Shown here: piece after piece, positions 17,377-26,257 of the stretch
How positions within the stretch are numbered: the first letter of the stretch is position 1
Layout: every line of letters begins with the position of its first letter
Source: Micromonospora coriariae
GTDB taxonomy: Bacteria > Actinomycetota > Actinomycetes > Mycobacteriales > Micromonosporaceae
NCBI RefSeq assembly: GCF_900091455.1
Contig: NZ_LT607412.1
Span: 1,426,001 to 1,490,000, forward strand
Reading direction: 5' to 3'
Length of the DNA: 64,000 nt
Notes under the pieces: model-generated
What the model was told of the DNA's origin: nothing
What the model saw: the letters and a program-made list of their open reading frames with translations, nothing else
Databases searched by the model: none
Made by a program: the position numbers and the translations under genes

Positions 17377-18423
17377 ATGCCGAGCCTCGCCGTGTCGTCC
17401 AGGGTGGCGGTCGAGCCGATTCCGGTGCCCACACCCCGGCGACCGTCCGCCGGTCACCGGGTCGCCGTGCTCGCGTACCGCGGGATGTCGGTGTTCGAGA
17501 CCGGCATCGTCACCGAGGTGTTCGGGCTGCCCCGGCCGGAGTTCGACGTCGACTGGTACGACCTGGTGGTCTGCGCGGAACGGCCCGGCCCGGTGCCGGT
17601 GGTCGGCGGGGCGAGCCTGCACACCCCGTACGGGCTGGCGGAGCTGGCGGCGGCGGCAACCGTGATCGTGCCCGGCGTGCCGGACGTGACCGCCGATCCG
17701 TCTCCCGAGCTGGTGACCGCGCTGCGCCGGGCGCACCGCCGTGGCGCCCGGATAATGTCGATCTGCTCGGGTGCGTTCGCGCTGGCCGGCGCCGGGCTGC
17801 TGGACGGCCGGCGGGCCACCACCCACTGGCGGTACGCCGAGCTGCTGGCGCAGCGGTACCCGCGGGTCGTGGTGGACCCGGACGTGCTCTACCTCGACGA
17901 CGGCGACCTGCTCACCAGCGCCGGCAGCGCCGCCGGGCTCGACCTGTGCGTGCACGTGGTCCGGCGGGACCACGGCGCGGCGATCGCCAACGCGGTCGCC
18001 CGCCGGCTGGTGATCCCGCCGCACCGCGACGGTGGGCAGGCGCAGTTCGTCGAGACGCCGGTGCCGAGCGGCGCGGGCGACGACCGGATCGCCGGCAGCA
18101 TCGACTGGGCGCTCGCGCATCTCGCCGATCCGCTGACCGTGGCGCGGCTCGCCGGGCAGGCGCACATGTCGCCCCGCACCTACCTGCGGCACTTCGCGCG
18201 AGCCACCGGGACCAGCCCGATCCGCTGGCTGATCGATCAGCGGGTCCGGGCCAGTCTGGCGCTGCTGGAGGAGACGGACGTCCCGGTCGAACAGATCGCC
18301 GGGGCGGTGGGCTTCGACACCCCGGTCACCTACCGCCACCACTTCGGCCGGGTCATGCGGACCTCGCCGTCGGCGTACCGCCGGGCCTTCCGTACCGGGG
18401 CGGCGCCCGGCCGGCCGGCGTAG
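17377..18423 (+). CDS. GlxA/FtrA-type AraC-family transcriptional regulator
   Basis: A 348-residue regulator. The N-terminal domain is DJ-1/PfpI-like (VAVLAYRGMSVFETGIVTEVFGLPRPE) with the nucleophile-elbow-like SICSGAFALA at about residue 128. The C-terminal AraC DNA-binding domain has two helix-turn-helix units, DPLTVARLAGQAHMSPRTYLRHF and VEQIAGAVGFDTPVTYRHHF. The ligand is unknown; this family often responds to small nitrogen or sulfur metabolites. The divergent rhodanese is the obvious candidate target. Confidence 0.92.
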   Translation: MPSLAVSSRVAVEPIPVPTPRRPSAGHRVAVLAYRGMSVFETGIVTEVFGLPRPEFDVDWYDLVVCAERPGPVPVVGGASLHTPYGLAELAAAATVIVPGVPDVTADPSPELVTALRRAHRRGARIMSICSGAFALAGAGLLDGRRATTHWRYAELLAQRYPRVVVDPDVLYLDDGDLLTSAGSAAGLDLCVHVVRRDHGAAIANAVARRLVIPPHRDGGQAQFVETPVPSGAGDDRIAGSIDWALAHLADPLTVARLAGQAHMSPRTYLRHFARATGTSPIRWLIDQRVRASLALLEETDVPVEQIAGAVGFDTPVTYRHHFGRVMRTSPSAYRRAFRTGAAPGRPA

Positions 18424-18434
18424 GGCGGGTGGGC

Positions 18435-19337
18435 TCAGCCCGGGGCGTACAGCTCGTCGATCTCGGCGCGGCGGGGCAGCGCCACCGAGGCGCCGAGCCG
18501 GCGGACGCAGGCCGCGCCCGCCGCCGACGCCCAGCGCACCGCGTCGACCAGGTCGCGTCCCTCGCCCCAGCCGACGGCCAGCGCGGCGGTGAACGCGTCG
18601 CCGGCCGCGGTGGAGTCGACCACGTCGACCCGGACGGCGGGCACGTGCACCTCGGTGCCCTCGCGGTCGACGTACCAGGCGCCCTCACCACCGAGGGTGA
18701 GCACGGCCCGGGGCACCAGGTCGAGCAGCGCCCGTGGCTCGTCCCGACCCCGGCCGGTGAACGCCTGCGCCTCACCCTCGTTGACGACGAGCAGGTCCAC
18801 CGCGGCGAGCAGCTCCGGTGGCAGGTCCCGGGCCGGGGCGGCGTTCAGGATGACCCGGGTGCCGGCGGCGCGGGCGGCCACCGCGGCGGACGCCACTGTC
18901 TGCACCGGGATCTCCAGCTGGGCGACCAGGACGTCGGCGCCGCGTACCGTGGCCAGCTCCTCCTCGGTGAGGCCGGTCAGCGCGTCGTTCGCGCCGGGGG
19001 TCACCACTATGGCGTTCTCCCCCTGCGCGTTGACCATCACCAGCGCCACCCCGGAGGCGCCGTAGACCACCCGCAGTTGGCCGGTGTCCACGCCTGCGGC
19101 GGTGATGCGGGCCCGGAGGGTGACGCCGAACGCGTCGGAACCGATCGCGCCGAGGAAGGCGCTGGAGGCGCCGGCCCTGGCCGCGGCGACGGCCTGGTTG
19201 GCGCCCTTGCCGCCGGGCACCATCACGAAGTCGGTGCCGAGCATCGTCTCGCCCGGCCGGGGCAGCGCGGGCGCCATCGCGACCAGGTCCATGTTGGCGC
19301 TGCCCACCACGACCACCCGGGTCTGCGGCACTGTCAC
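18435..19337 (-). CDS. rbsK: Ribokinase (PfkB family)
   Basis: A 300-residue sugar kinase that should phosphorylate D-ribose at O5. The substrate motif is VPGGKGANQAVAAARAG and the catalytic/anion-hole motif is DSTAAGDAFTAAL with the general-base aspartate in GDAF. NxE (NEGEAQAF) marks the magnesium site. No ribose transporter or pyranase gene is adjacent, so a role in nucleoside salvage is possible. Convergent with the GlxA-type regulator. Confidence 0.9.
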   Translation of the reverse strand: MTVPQTRVVVVGSANMDLVAMAPALPRPGETMLGTDFVMVPGGKGANQAVAAARAGASSAFLGAIGSDAFGVTLRARITAAGVDTGQLRVVYGASGVALVMVNAQGENAIVVTPGANDALTGLTEEELATVRGADVLVAQLEIPVQTVASAAVAARAAGTRVILNAAPARDLPPELLAAVDLLVVNEGEAQAFTGRGRDEPRALLDLVPRAVLTLGGEGAWYVDREGTEVHVPAVRVDVVDSTAAGDAFTAALAVGWGEGRDLVDAVRWASAAGAACVRRLGASVALPRRAEIDELYAPG

Positions 19338-19356
19338 CTCCCGCCCTGCCGGGCGC

Positions 19357-20211
19357 TCAGGCTGCGCGGGCGGTGTAGCGGTCGCCTGACCGCTCGACCA
19401 CCAGCGGCAGGCCGAAGGTCTTGGAGAGGTTGTCGCCGGTCAGCGTCTCGGCGAGCAGGCCCTGCGCGACCACCCCGCCCTCCCGCAGCAGCAGCGCGTG
19501 GGTGAACCCCGGCGGGATCTCCTCCACGTGGTGGGTCACCAGCACCAGGGCCGGGGCGTCCGGGTCGTACGCCAGCTCGGCCAGGCGGGCCACGAGGTCC
19601 TCGCGCCCGCCGAGGTCGAGCCCGGCGGCGGGCTCGTCGAGCAGCAGCAGCTCCGGGTCGGTCATCAGCGCGCGGGCGATCTGCACCCGCTTGCGCTCAC
19701 CCTCGGAGAGGGTGCCGTAGCGGCGCTCGGCGAGGCCGCCGATGCCGAGCTGGCTCAGCAGTGCCCGCGCCCGCGCCTCGTCGCCGCGGTCGTAGCTCTC
19801 CCGCCAGCGGCCGACCACCGACCAGGCGGCGGTCACCACCACGTCGCTGACCCGCTCGTCGGCGGGCAGGCGCTCGGCGAGCGCGGCGGTGGAGAGCCCG
19901 ATCCGGGTACGCAGCTCGTTGACGTCGGTGCGGCCGATCCGTTCGCCCAGCACGTGGGCGACACCTGTGGTGGGGTGCAGTCGGCCGGCGGCGAGGTTGA
20001 GCAGTGTGGTCTTGCCGGCCCCGTTGGGACCGAGCACCACCCAGCGCTCGTCCAGCTCGACGCGCCACGTCAGATCCTGCAGCAGGGCGGTGCCGGACCG
20101 GCGTACGCCGACGCCGTCGAGGCTGACCACCAGATCCGGGTCCACGGGTGCGGCGGCGGGCGCGGCGCTGGCAGCGCCGGGGATCAGGTCACCAGTCACC
20201 GGACCATCCAA
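19357..20211 (-). CDS. Stand-alone ABC ATPase
   Basis: A 284-residue ATPase with Walker A GPNGAGKTT, signature LSEGERKRVQIA and Walker B LLLLDEPAAGLD, followed by VLVTHHVEEIPPGF. The last part resembles the YlmA/ModF-like single ATPases that lack a dedicated permease. No permease gene is next to it on this strand; the exporter genes at 20331 are divergent and have their own ATPase. Substrate unknown. Confidence 0.88.
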   Translation of the reverse strand: MDGPVTGDLIPGAASAAPAAAPVDPDLVVSLDGVGVRRSGTALLQDLTWRVELDERWVVLGPNGAGKTTLLNLAAGRLHPTTGVAHVLGERIGRTDVNELRTRIGLSTAALAERLPADERVSDVVVTAAWSVVGRWRESYDRGDEARARALLSQLGIGGLAERRYGTLSEGERKRVQIARALMTDPELLLLDEPAAGLDLGGREDLVARLAELAYDPDAPALVLVTHHVEEIPPGFTHALLLREGGVVAQGLLAETLTGDNLSKTFGLPLVVERSGDRYTARAA

Positions 20212-20301
20212 CCACGCACCGCCGCGGTGCCCCCCATGGCCGACGCCCCGGTCATAGGGTGAGGGGCCGTGTCGTTGATCACCACACCCGGAGGACGGTC
20301 C

Positions 20302-20334
20302 ATGCCCCGTCGAGGTACGGAGCCGCGCAGATGA
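20302..20334 (+). CDS. Possible 10-codon leader peptide
   Basis: ATG 20302 follows GGAGGA at good spacing and encodes MPRRGTEPRR, whose TGA overlaps the ATPase start as ATGA. The better ribosome site belongs to this short frame, so it may feed ribosomes to the ATPase gene. It is too short to prove from sequence. Confidence 0.35.
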   Translation: MPRRGTEPRR

Positions 20335-21341
20335 GCGCGGTCATCGAGATCGAGGGTCTGCGCAAGACCTTCCACAGCCTGCGGAACGGCCGGAGGGTCG
20401 CGGTCGACGGGTTCGACCTGCTGGTCGAGGCGGGGCAGATCCACGGGTTCCTGGGCCCCAACGGTTCCGGCAAGACCACCACCCTGCGTGCCCTGCTCGG
20501 GTTGGTCCGGGCCGACAGCGGGCGGATGAGTGTGCTCGGTGAGCCGTCGCCGCAGCTGCTGACCCGGGTGGCCGGTCGGGTCGGCGCCATCGTGGAGAGC
20601 CCGCAGTTCTTCGGCAACTTCACCGGGTACCGGACGCTGCGTCTGCTGGCCCGGGCCGGCGGGGTGCCGATCGCGCGGGTGGATGAGGTACTGGAGACGG
20701 TGGGGCTGCGCGACCGGGGCGACGAGCGGGTGAAGGGCTACTCGCTGGGCATGAAGCAGCGACTCGCGGTGGCGTCCGCGCTGTTGAAGGATCCGCAGCT
20801 GCTCATCCTCGACGAGCCGGCGAACGGGCTGGACCCGGCCGGCATCCGGGAGATGCGGGACCTGACGCGGGCGCTGGCGGCGGCCGGGGTGACCGTGCTG
20901 GTGTCCAGTCACATCCTGGGTGAGATCCAGCTGATCTGCGACCACGTCACGATCATTTCCCGGGGCCGGCGGGTGGCGACCGGCCGGGTGGACGAGGTAC
21001 TGGCCGGCTACGACCGGCACGAGTTCCTGGTCCGGGTGGCCGAGCCGGAGCGCGCCGTGGAGCTGCTGCACGAGGCCGAGCTGACGGCGAGCGTGGACGG
21101 TGCGGCGCTGGTGGTGGGCGGCGTGACCGACCCGACGGTGATCAGCCGGGTGCTCGGTGAACAGGGGCTGTGGGTGGGCGAGCTGACCCCGCTGCGGCCG
21201 GATCTGGAGAGCGTCTTCCTGGAGCTGACCGGCGCCGGTGGGCATCCGTCGGTGCCTCGGCAGGTCGACGACTCGGGGCTGCCGCCGGGTGGTGCGGGCG
21301 ATGCTGTGATCGATCTCGACGTACGGGGAGTGGACGCGTGA
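20331..21341 (+). CDS. ABC exporter ATP-binding protein
   Basis: A 336-residue ATPase starting MSAVIEIEGLRKTFHSLRNG. Walker A is GPNGSGKTT, the signature is YSLGMKQRLAVA, and Walker B is LLILDEPANGLDPAGIREM. It has the C-terminal domain of bacitracin/lantibiotic-type exporters. It overlaps the permease gene as GTGA, so both are co-translated. The substrate is unknown; the type often removes peptide antibiotics. Confidence 0.93.
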   Translation: MSAVIEIEGLRKTFHSLRNGRRVAVDGFDLLVEAGQIHGFLGPNGSGKTTTLRALLGLVRADSGRMSVLGEPSPQLLTRVAGRVGAIVESPQFFGNFTGYRTLRLLARAGGVPIARVDEVLETVGLRDRGDERVKGYSLGMKQRLAVASALLKDPQLLILDEPANGLDPAGIREMRDLTRALAAAGVTVLVSSHILGEIQLICDHVTIISRGRRVATGRVDEVLAGYDRHEFLVRVAEPERAVELLHEAELTASVDGAALVVGGVTDPTVISRVLGEQGLWVGELTPLRPDLESVFLELTGAGGHPSVPRQVDDSGLPPGGAGDAVIDLDVRGVDA

Positions 21342-22354
21342 ACCTGGTCCGTGCCGAGTTGGAGCGGCTGTCCGCGCGCCGCTTCGTGCAGCTCATGGTC
21401 GTCCTGCTGGTGCTGGCGTTCGGCGTCACAGCGGCGACCACCCTGGCCGGCTCGCACAAGCCGAGCGCGGAGGAGCTCAGCTCCGCGCGGAACCAGGCGG
21501 CCGAGGCGCGGCGGAGCATGGAGAACGAGCACCAGCAGTGCCTGGCCCGACAGAACGGCGCGCTCCCGTCGAGCGACGACGGGCGGTACTACCCCTCCGA
21601 CTGCTCGGAGATCGACCCGACGCTGCGGGATCGGCTGCCGATCGCCGCCGACTTCCTTCCCGGGGTGTTCAGCTTCGCCCAGCAGGCACGTCCGCTGCTC
21701 TACTTCCTCATCGCGTTCCTGGTGTTGTTCGGGTTCCTGGTCGGCGCCTCCTACATCGGCGCGGACCTGAACTCGGGTGGCGTGGTGAATCTGCTGCTCT
21801 GGCGACCGCGCCGGATGACGGTGCTCGGCGCGAAGCTGGGCAGCCTGCTGGGCGGGGTGCTGGTGGTGTCCCTGGTGGCCTCGGTGGTCTATCTGGCGAC
21901 GTTCTGGGTGATCGGGCAGTCCGCCGGGCTGGCCGGTCGCCTCAGCGACGAATTCTGGCGCTCCCTCGGGGCGGTGCACGGCCGCGGCATGGTGCTGGTG
22001 TTGCTGGCCAGCGCGCTGGGCTTCGCCATCGCCACGCTGGGTCGGCACACGTCGGCGGCGCTCGGCGCGGTGGCCGCGTACGCGGTGGTCTGGGAGCTGG
22101 GAGCCCGGCTGGTGCTGGAGATCGTCGACGCCAGGCGCCCGGACCAGCTGATGCTCTCCAGCTACATCGGGGCGTGGCTCAGCGGTGAGGCGCAGTTCTA
22201 CGACAGCCAGTCGTGCAACGGCAGCAGAACGGGCGGGTTCTGCGATGGGTTCTACTCGCTGACCTGGGGGCCGTCGCTGGTGGTGCTGCTGGTGCTCACC
22301 GGCGGGCTGACCGCGGCGGCGTTCGCCGTTTTCCGTCGCCGCGACCTGATCTGA
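21338..22354 (+). CDS. ABC-2 family exporter permease
   Basis: A 338-residue membrane protein from GTG 21338. One helix near residue 20 is followed by a large extracellular loop (about residues 38-108, with a pair of cysteines) and then five helices starting at LLYFLIAFLVLFGFLVGASYIGADLNSGGV, where GADLNSG matches the conserved loop of ABC-2 permeases. It forms a transporter with the ATPase upstream. Confidence 0.9.
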   Translation: MNLVRAELERLSARRFVQLMVVLLVLAFGVTAATTLAGSHKPSAEELSSARNQAAEARRSMENEHQQCLARQNGALPSSDDGRYYPSDCSEIDPTLRDRLPIAADFLPGVFSFAQQARPLLYFLIAFLVLFGFLVGASYIGADLNSGGVVNLLLWRPRRMTVLGAKLGSLLGGVLVVSLVASVVYLATFWVIGQSAGLAGRLSDEFWRSLGAVHGRGMVLVLLASALGFAIATLGRHTSAALGAVAAYAVVWELGARLVLEIVDARRPDQLMLSSYIGAWLSGEAQFYDSQSCNGSRTGGFCDGFYSLTWGPSLVVLLVLTGGLTAAAFAVFRRRDLI

Positions 22355-22411
22355 GTCGCGCCCCGGGCCGTCCGCGCTGGTCGGGCGGCCCGGCGCGTCG
22401 GGGCGGCCACG

Positions 22412-22456
22412 GCAAGAGCTTGCAGCATGCCGGTCAGCGGTGAAATATTTCTTCAC
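22412..22456. repeat. Two AT-richer palindromes between convergent genes
   Basis: GCAAGAGCTTGC (22412-22423) and GTGAAATATTTCTTCAC (22440-22456, with a perfect inner GAAATATTTC) lie in the 120-base gap between the permease and the ROK gene. They are unlike GC-rich terminators here and their role is unknown. Confidence 0.5.
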
Positions 22457-22474
22457 ATGACCGCCCCTGCGGGC

Positions 22475-23650
22475 TCAGCCGACGGTGGAGCCGAACACCT
22501 CGTCGCGTACGGCGTCCAGCGCGGTGCGCAGCGCGCCGCGCAGGATCGGCTCCTCGGTCAGCCCCGTGGGCACCACCCGGGGCCGCACCAGGGTGATCGC
22601 CGCGACCTCGTGCTGCACCCGGTCGGCGAGCGCGGCGCCGCCGGCCTGGCCGACCTCCCCGGCGAGCACCACCAGCGGCGGGTCGAGCACCACGCAGGTG
22701 CTGGCCACGCCGAGCGCGAGCCGGCGGGCCAACTCGTCGAGCATCGGGCCGCCAGCGTCGCCGTCGGCGACCGCCGCGCGGACCGCCTCGGCGGCGTCGG
22801 CAGCCTGGTAGCCGTGTTCGCGGGCCACCGCGCGCACCGAGTCCCCGCCGATCAACTGCTGGAAGGCCGGCTTGGCGCGACGGGAGACGTCACGCGGGAT
22901 GGGCGCCCCGGGCACCGGCAGGTAGCCGATCTCACCGGCCGCGCCGCTGCTGCCATGGTGCAGCCGCCCACCCAGCATGATCGCCAGGCCGACGCCGGCG
23001 CCCACCCAGACCAGCACGAAATCGGCAAGCCCCTGCGCGGCGCCGGACTGCGCCTCGGCCACCGCGGCCAGGTTGACGTCGTTCTCGAAGACCACCGGGG
23101 TGTGCAGGTCGTCGCGCAGCGCGGCGAGCAGGCCGCTGTGCCAGCGCGGCAGGTTGAAGGCGAAGGTGATGTCGCCGGTGTGCGGGTCGACCAGACCGGG
23201 GGTGCCGAGCACGATCCGCCGTACGCTGCTCAGCTGCGCCTGGGCGCTGCTCGCGGCCTGCACCACGGCGTTGTGCACCACACCCACCGGGTCGTCGGTG
23301 TCCCGGGTGGACTGTTCCACCCGCCCGATCACGGCGCCGGTGATGTCGGCGCAGGCCGCCACCACCCGGTCCGGCCCGACGTCGACACCCACCACGTGGG
23401 CGCTGCCCGGGCGTACCGCGTAGAGCTGGGCGTTCGGTCCGCGCCCGCCGGCCTGCTCGCCGACCCGGGCGACCAGGCCACGCTCCTCCAGCCGCTCGAC
23501 CAACTGGGAGGCGGTGACCTTGGACAGCCCGGTCAGCTCGCCGATCCGGGCCCGGGTCAGCGGCCCCCGTTCGAGAAGCAGTTCCAGCGCGGCACGGTCG
23601 TTGAGCGCCCGCAACAGGCGGGGGGTGCCGGGCAGCCGGGTCGCACTCAT
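22475..23650 (-). CDS. ROK-family transcriptional repressor
   Basis: A 391-residue sugar-responsive regulator. The N-terminal winged helix is LTRARIGELTGLSKVTASQLVERLEERGLV; the ROK domain follows, with VGVDVGPDRVV (ATP-binding-like) and the sugar-binding segment GGRLHHGSSGAAGEIGYLPV. The ROK zinc cysteines (CxCGxxGC) are missing, as in other non-kinase regulators lacking the motif. It is divergent from a GH3 hexosaminidase, and a 17-bp palindrome sits in the shared gap, so control of that gene and itself by an amino sugar is likely. Confidence 0.92.
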   Translation of the reverse strand: MSATRLPGTPRLLRALNDRAALELLLERGPLTRARIGELTGLSKVTASQLVERLEERGLVARVGEQAGGRGPNAQLYAVRPGSAHVVGVDVGPDRVVAACADITGAVIGRVEQSTRDTDDPVGVVHNAVVQAASSAQAQLSSVRRIVLGTPGLVDPHTGDITFAFNLPRWHSGLLAALRDDLHTPVVFENDVNLAAVAEAQSGAAQGLADFVLVWVGAGVGLAIMLGGRLHHGSSGAAGEIGYLPVPGAPIPRDVSRRAKPAFQQLIGGDSVRAVAREHGYQAADAAEAVRAAVADGDAGGPMLDELARRLALGVASTCVVLDPPLVVLAGEVGQAGGAALADRVQHEVAAITLVRPRVVPTGLTEEPILRGALRTALDAVRDEVFGSTVG

Positions 23651-23666
23651 GCCACGTCCTCTAGTT

Positions 23667-23683
23667 TTAGTAAACTTTGCTAA
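23667..23683. promoter_or_regulatory. Putative ROK operator
   Basis: TTAGTAAACTTTGCTAA has the symmetry TTAG-N-AAA-N-TTT-N-CTAA, like XylR-type ROK boxes, inside an AT-rich island 17 bases upstream of the ROK start. It lies between the ROK gene and the divergent GH3 gene. Confidence 0.65.
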
Positions 23684-23816
23684 CTGTAAACCTACCTGCG
23701 AACGGGTAGCCGTAGCGTATCGGCCACCCGGAGGCGGAGCGCTCGGCCGACCCGGCAGGGCGATGACCACCGCCGGTACGACGTTCGTACCCGTGGGCAC
23801 CGAAGGGGGAGATCAC

Positions 23817-25271
23817 GTGGGGCTCGATCCAGGACTGCGCCGGCTCGCGCTCGGCACGCTGCTCGCCGCGTACCCGGGACCGGTCCCCCCGGACTGGGCC
23901 GTCGACCTGGTGGCCGACGGACTGGCCGGGCACACCCTGTTCGGCACCAACGTGCACGACCCGTCCCAGGTCGCGGCGAGCACCGCCGCACTGCGCGCCG
24001 GCCGGGCGGACGTGCTGATCGCCATCGACGAGGAGGGTGGCGACGTGACCCGCCTGGCCCACGCCACCGGCAGCCCGTACCCCGGCAACGCCGCCCTCGG
24101 CGCGATCGGCGACGTGGCGCTCACCCGGCGGGTCTACCAGGCGATCGGCGCCGAGCTGGCCGACCTCGGCATCACCGTCAACCTCGCCCCGACGGTGGAC
24201 GTGAACACCGCCGACGACAACCCGGTGATCGGCACGCGGTCGTTCGGCGCGGACCCGGTGCGGGTCGCCGCCCACTCGGCCGCCGCCGTGGCCGGCCTGC
24301 AGGCCGCCGGCGTCGCCGCCTGCGCCAAACATTTCCCCGGCCACGGCGCCACCGTCACCGACTCCCACCACGAGCTGCCCACCGTGGACGTTCCGTTGGC
24401 ACTGCTGCGCCAGCGGGACCTGCCGCCGTTCGCCGCGGTCGTCGCCGCCGGGGCACGCGCGGTGATGACCGCGCACATCCGGGTGCCGGCGCTGACCGGC
24501 GCCGGTCCGGCCACCTTCAGCCGGGCCGTCCTCGTCGACCTGCTGCGCACCGAGTACGGCTTCACCGGCGCCGTCATCACCGACGCGCTGGAGATGAAGG
24601 GCGCGGCGGTGGCGGCCGGCGGCGTGGGCCCGGCCGCGGTGCGGGCCCTGGCGGCCGGCGCCGACCTGCTCTGCATCGGCGCGAAGGTCGACGCCGAACT
24701 GGTCGAGCGGGTGGCCGCCGAGATCATCGACGCGCTCACCGACGGCCGGCTGGCGACCGCCCGCGTCGAGGAGGCCGCCGGCCGCGCCGCGGCGCTCGCC
24801 GCGTGGACCCGGACCGCCGGCGAGACGCCGGCCACACCGGAAGCCGACCTGGGGTACGCGGCGGCGCGCCGGGCGGTCCAGGTGGAGGGGATCCTCACCG
24901 GCCTGGGCCGGCCACTGGTGGTGCAGCTGCACACCGAGTCCACAATCGCCGAGGGGCGGGTGCCGTGGGGCCTCGGCCCACACCTGGACGGTGTGCAGGA
25001 GATCCGGGTGATCGCCGCCGAGACCGACAAGGCGACGCTGCGCGAGCTGGCCGGCGACCGGCCGATCGTGCTGGTCGGGCGGCACCTGCACCGGCTGCCC
25101 GGCGGCCCGGAGCTGATCGCCGGCCTGGCCGCGGAGCATCCGGTGACCGTGGTGGAGATGGGCTGGCCCGCGCAGTGGCGCCCGGCGGGCGTACGCGCCT
25201 TCGTCACCACGTACGGCGCGAGCCACGCCAACGGTCGAGCGGCGGCGGAAGCACTCGGTCTGGCGAGCTGA
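23817..25271 (+). CDS. Glycoside hydrolase family 3 beta-N-acetylhexosaminidase (NagZ-like)
   Basis: A 484-residue enzyme that should release N-acetylglucosamine from peptidoglycan or chitin fragments. GTG 23817 is preferred because of the GGGGGAG site 6 bases before it; an in-frame ATG at 23763 lacks one. The GH3 catalytic features are ITDALEMKG (nucleophile aspartate) and the mobile loop KHFPGHGATVTDSHHELP, whose Asp-His pair is specific to the NagZ subgroup. A 120-residue C-terminal domain follows. No signal peptide is seen, so it is probably cytoplasmic and regulated by the ROK protein. Confidence 0.92.
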   Translation: MGLDPGLRRLALGTLLAAYPGPVPPDWAVDLVADGLAGHTLFGTNVHDPSQVAASTAALRAGRADVLIAIDEEGGDVTRLAHATGSPYPGNAALGAIGDVALTRRVYQAIGAELADLGITVNLAPTVDVNTADDNPVIGTRSFGADPVRVAAHSAAAVAGLQAAGVAACAKHFPGHGATVTDSHHELPTVDVPLALLRQRDLPPFAAVVAAGARAVMTAHIRVPALTGAGPATFSRAVLVDLLRTEYGFTGAVITDALEMKGAAVAAGGVGPAAVRALAAGADLLCIGAKVDAELVERVAAEIIDALTDGRLATARVEEAAGRAAALAAWTRTAGETPATPEADLGYAAARRAVQVEGILTGLGRPLVVQLHTESTIAEGRVPWGLGPHLDGVQEIRVIAAETDKATLRELAGDRPIVLVGRHLHRLPGGPELIAGLAAEHPVTVVEMGWPAQWRPAGVRAFVTTYGASHANGRAAAEALGLAS

Positions 25272-25303
25272 GGCAGACGTACCTGCACTCTGCGTGACCA
25301 CGC

Positions 25304-25323
25304 CTCACCGATCACTCGGTGAG
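25304..25323 (+). terminator. Hairpin after the GH3 gene
   Basis: CTCACCGA and its complement TCGGTGAG (8 bp) with a 4-base loop, 32 bases past the stop. No U-run. Confidence 0.45.
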
Positions 25324-25471
25324 CTCCGATCCAGGTCAAGTCCGCTATTCGACACTCCGAACCGACAGCTCGCACCTTGCACCGAGCTTGCTCGATACGT
25401 AGCGTGATCGGCACGTACCGGCCCGTTCACCGCGCGGCCGGTCACCCGTCACCGGGACCTGGGGGAAGGTT

Positions 25472-25507
25472 GCGGACCGTGGATCCGGCCCGGGGTCCAC
25501 GGTCCGC
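25472..25507 (-). terminator. Hairpin after the GNAT gene
   Basis: Perfect 12-bp arms GCGGACCGTGGA and complement with a 12-base GC loop, just downstream of the minus-strand GNAT stop. The rest of the 25272-25524 gap shows no gene. Confidence 0.65.
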
Positions 25508-25524
25508 GCCCTGCGCCGGCAGCC

Positions 25525-26187
25525 TCAGCGCGGATAGACCCCGAACGCACGCCAGCCGCGGTCCGGGAAGCCGGCTGCCTCCGCGACCCGGGCCGAGGCG
25601 TGGTTGTCCCGCTCGTGCAGGTAGGTGGGCACCGCACCCTCGTCGAGCACCCGCCGGGCCGCCTGCGCCACCAGCCGGCGGGCGAGACCGCGACCACGCG
25701 CGGCGGGCACGGTGCCGACGGCCAGCTCGTGCCCGTACGCGTCGTGCCGCTTTATCCCGGCCCCGGCCAGGTAGTTGCCGTCCGGGTCGCGGACCACCAG
25801 CACCGGCCGGTCGAACAGCCGCAGCCAGGGCGGCAGCCCGGGGGCCCTCGACTCGGTCCACTCCCCCACGTCCGGCAGCGGCGCGGGAGCCATGGTCCAC
25901 CGGAAGGGGCCGTCGTGCACGCACCAGTCGGGCAGCCCGACGGTCTCCGGCAGTGCCGGAAGCAGCCGGTCCGGCCTATCGCGGACCAGAGCGCGGACCG
26001 CCGCCAGCCGGTCCGGCGGCACGGAGAGCACAGTGCTCTGCCCGGTGTCCACGGCGAGCGCCGGACGCAGCCGGCCGTCCCAGGCCGGTTCCGCCCGCCG
26101 GTGCGAGCCGATCACGTGCAGCCCCGGCGGGGCCGGCCACAGGCCGAGCCAGATGGCCAGGTGCAGCTGGAGCCGCCGCTCGAGCAT
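25525..26187 (-). CDS. GNAT-family N-acetyltransferase
   Basis: A 220-residue protein. ATG 26187 has a GGGGAGGT site 5 bases before it. The GNAT core is in the C-terminal half: GNYLAGAGIKRHDAYGHELAV, then the acetyl-CoA site VPAARGRGLARRLVAQAAR (R-G-x-G-x-A) and LHERDNHASARVAEAAGF. The N-terminal half is unusual and may be a decayed second GNAT repeat. Substrate unknown. Confidence 0.87.
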   Translation of the reverse strand: MLERRLQLHLAIWLGLWPAPPGLHVIGSHRRAEPAWDGRLRPALAVDTGQSTVLSVPPDRLAAVRALVRDRPDRLLPALPETVGLPDWCVHDGPFRWTMAPAPLPDVGEWTESRAPGLPPWLRLFDRPVLVVRDPDGNYLAGAGIKRHDAYGHELAVGTVPAARGRGLARRLVAQAARRVLDEGAVPTYLHERDNHASARVAEAAGFPDRGWRAFGVYPR

Positions 26188-26257
26188 GTGCACCTCCCCG
26201 TCAGCCGGCCCGTCGTGGATCACCGTACGCCGGGCGGCCCCGGCGGGCGGACGATCC

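Noticed and set aside
17049..19505. 818-codon plus-strand open frame
   Set aside because: Runs across the rhodanese, GlxA-type regulator and ribokinase genes in other frames; a GC-driven artefact.
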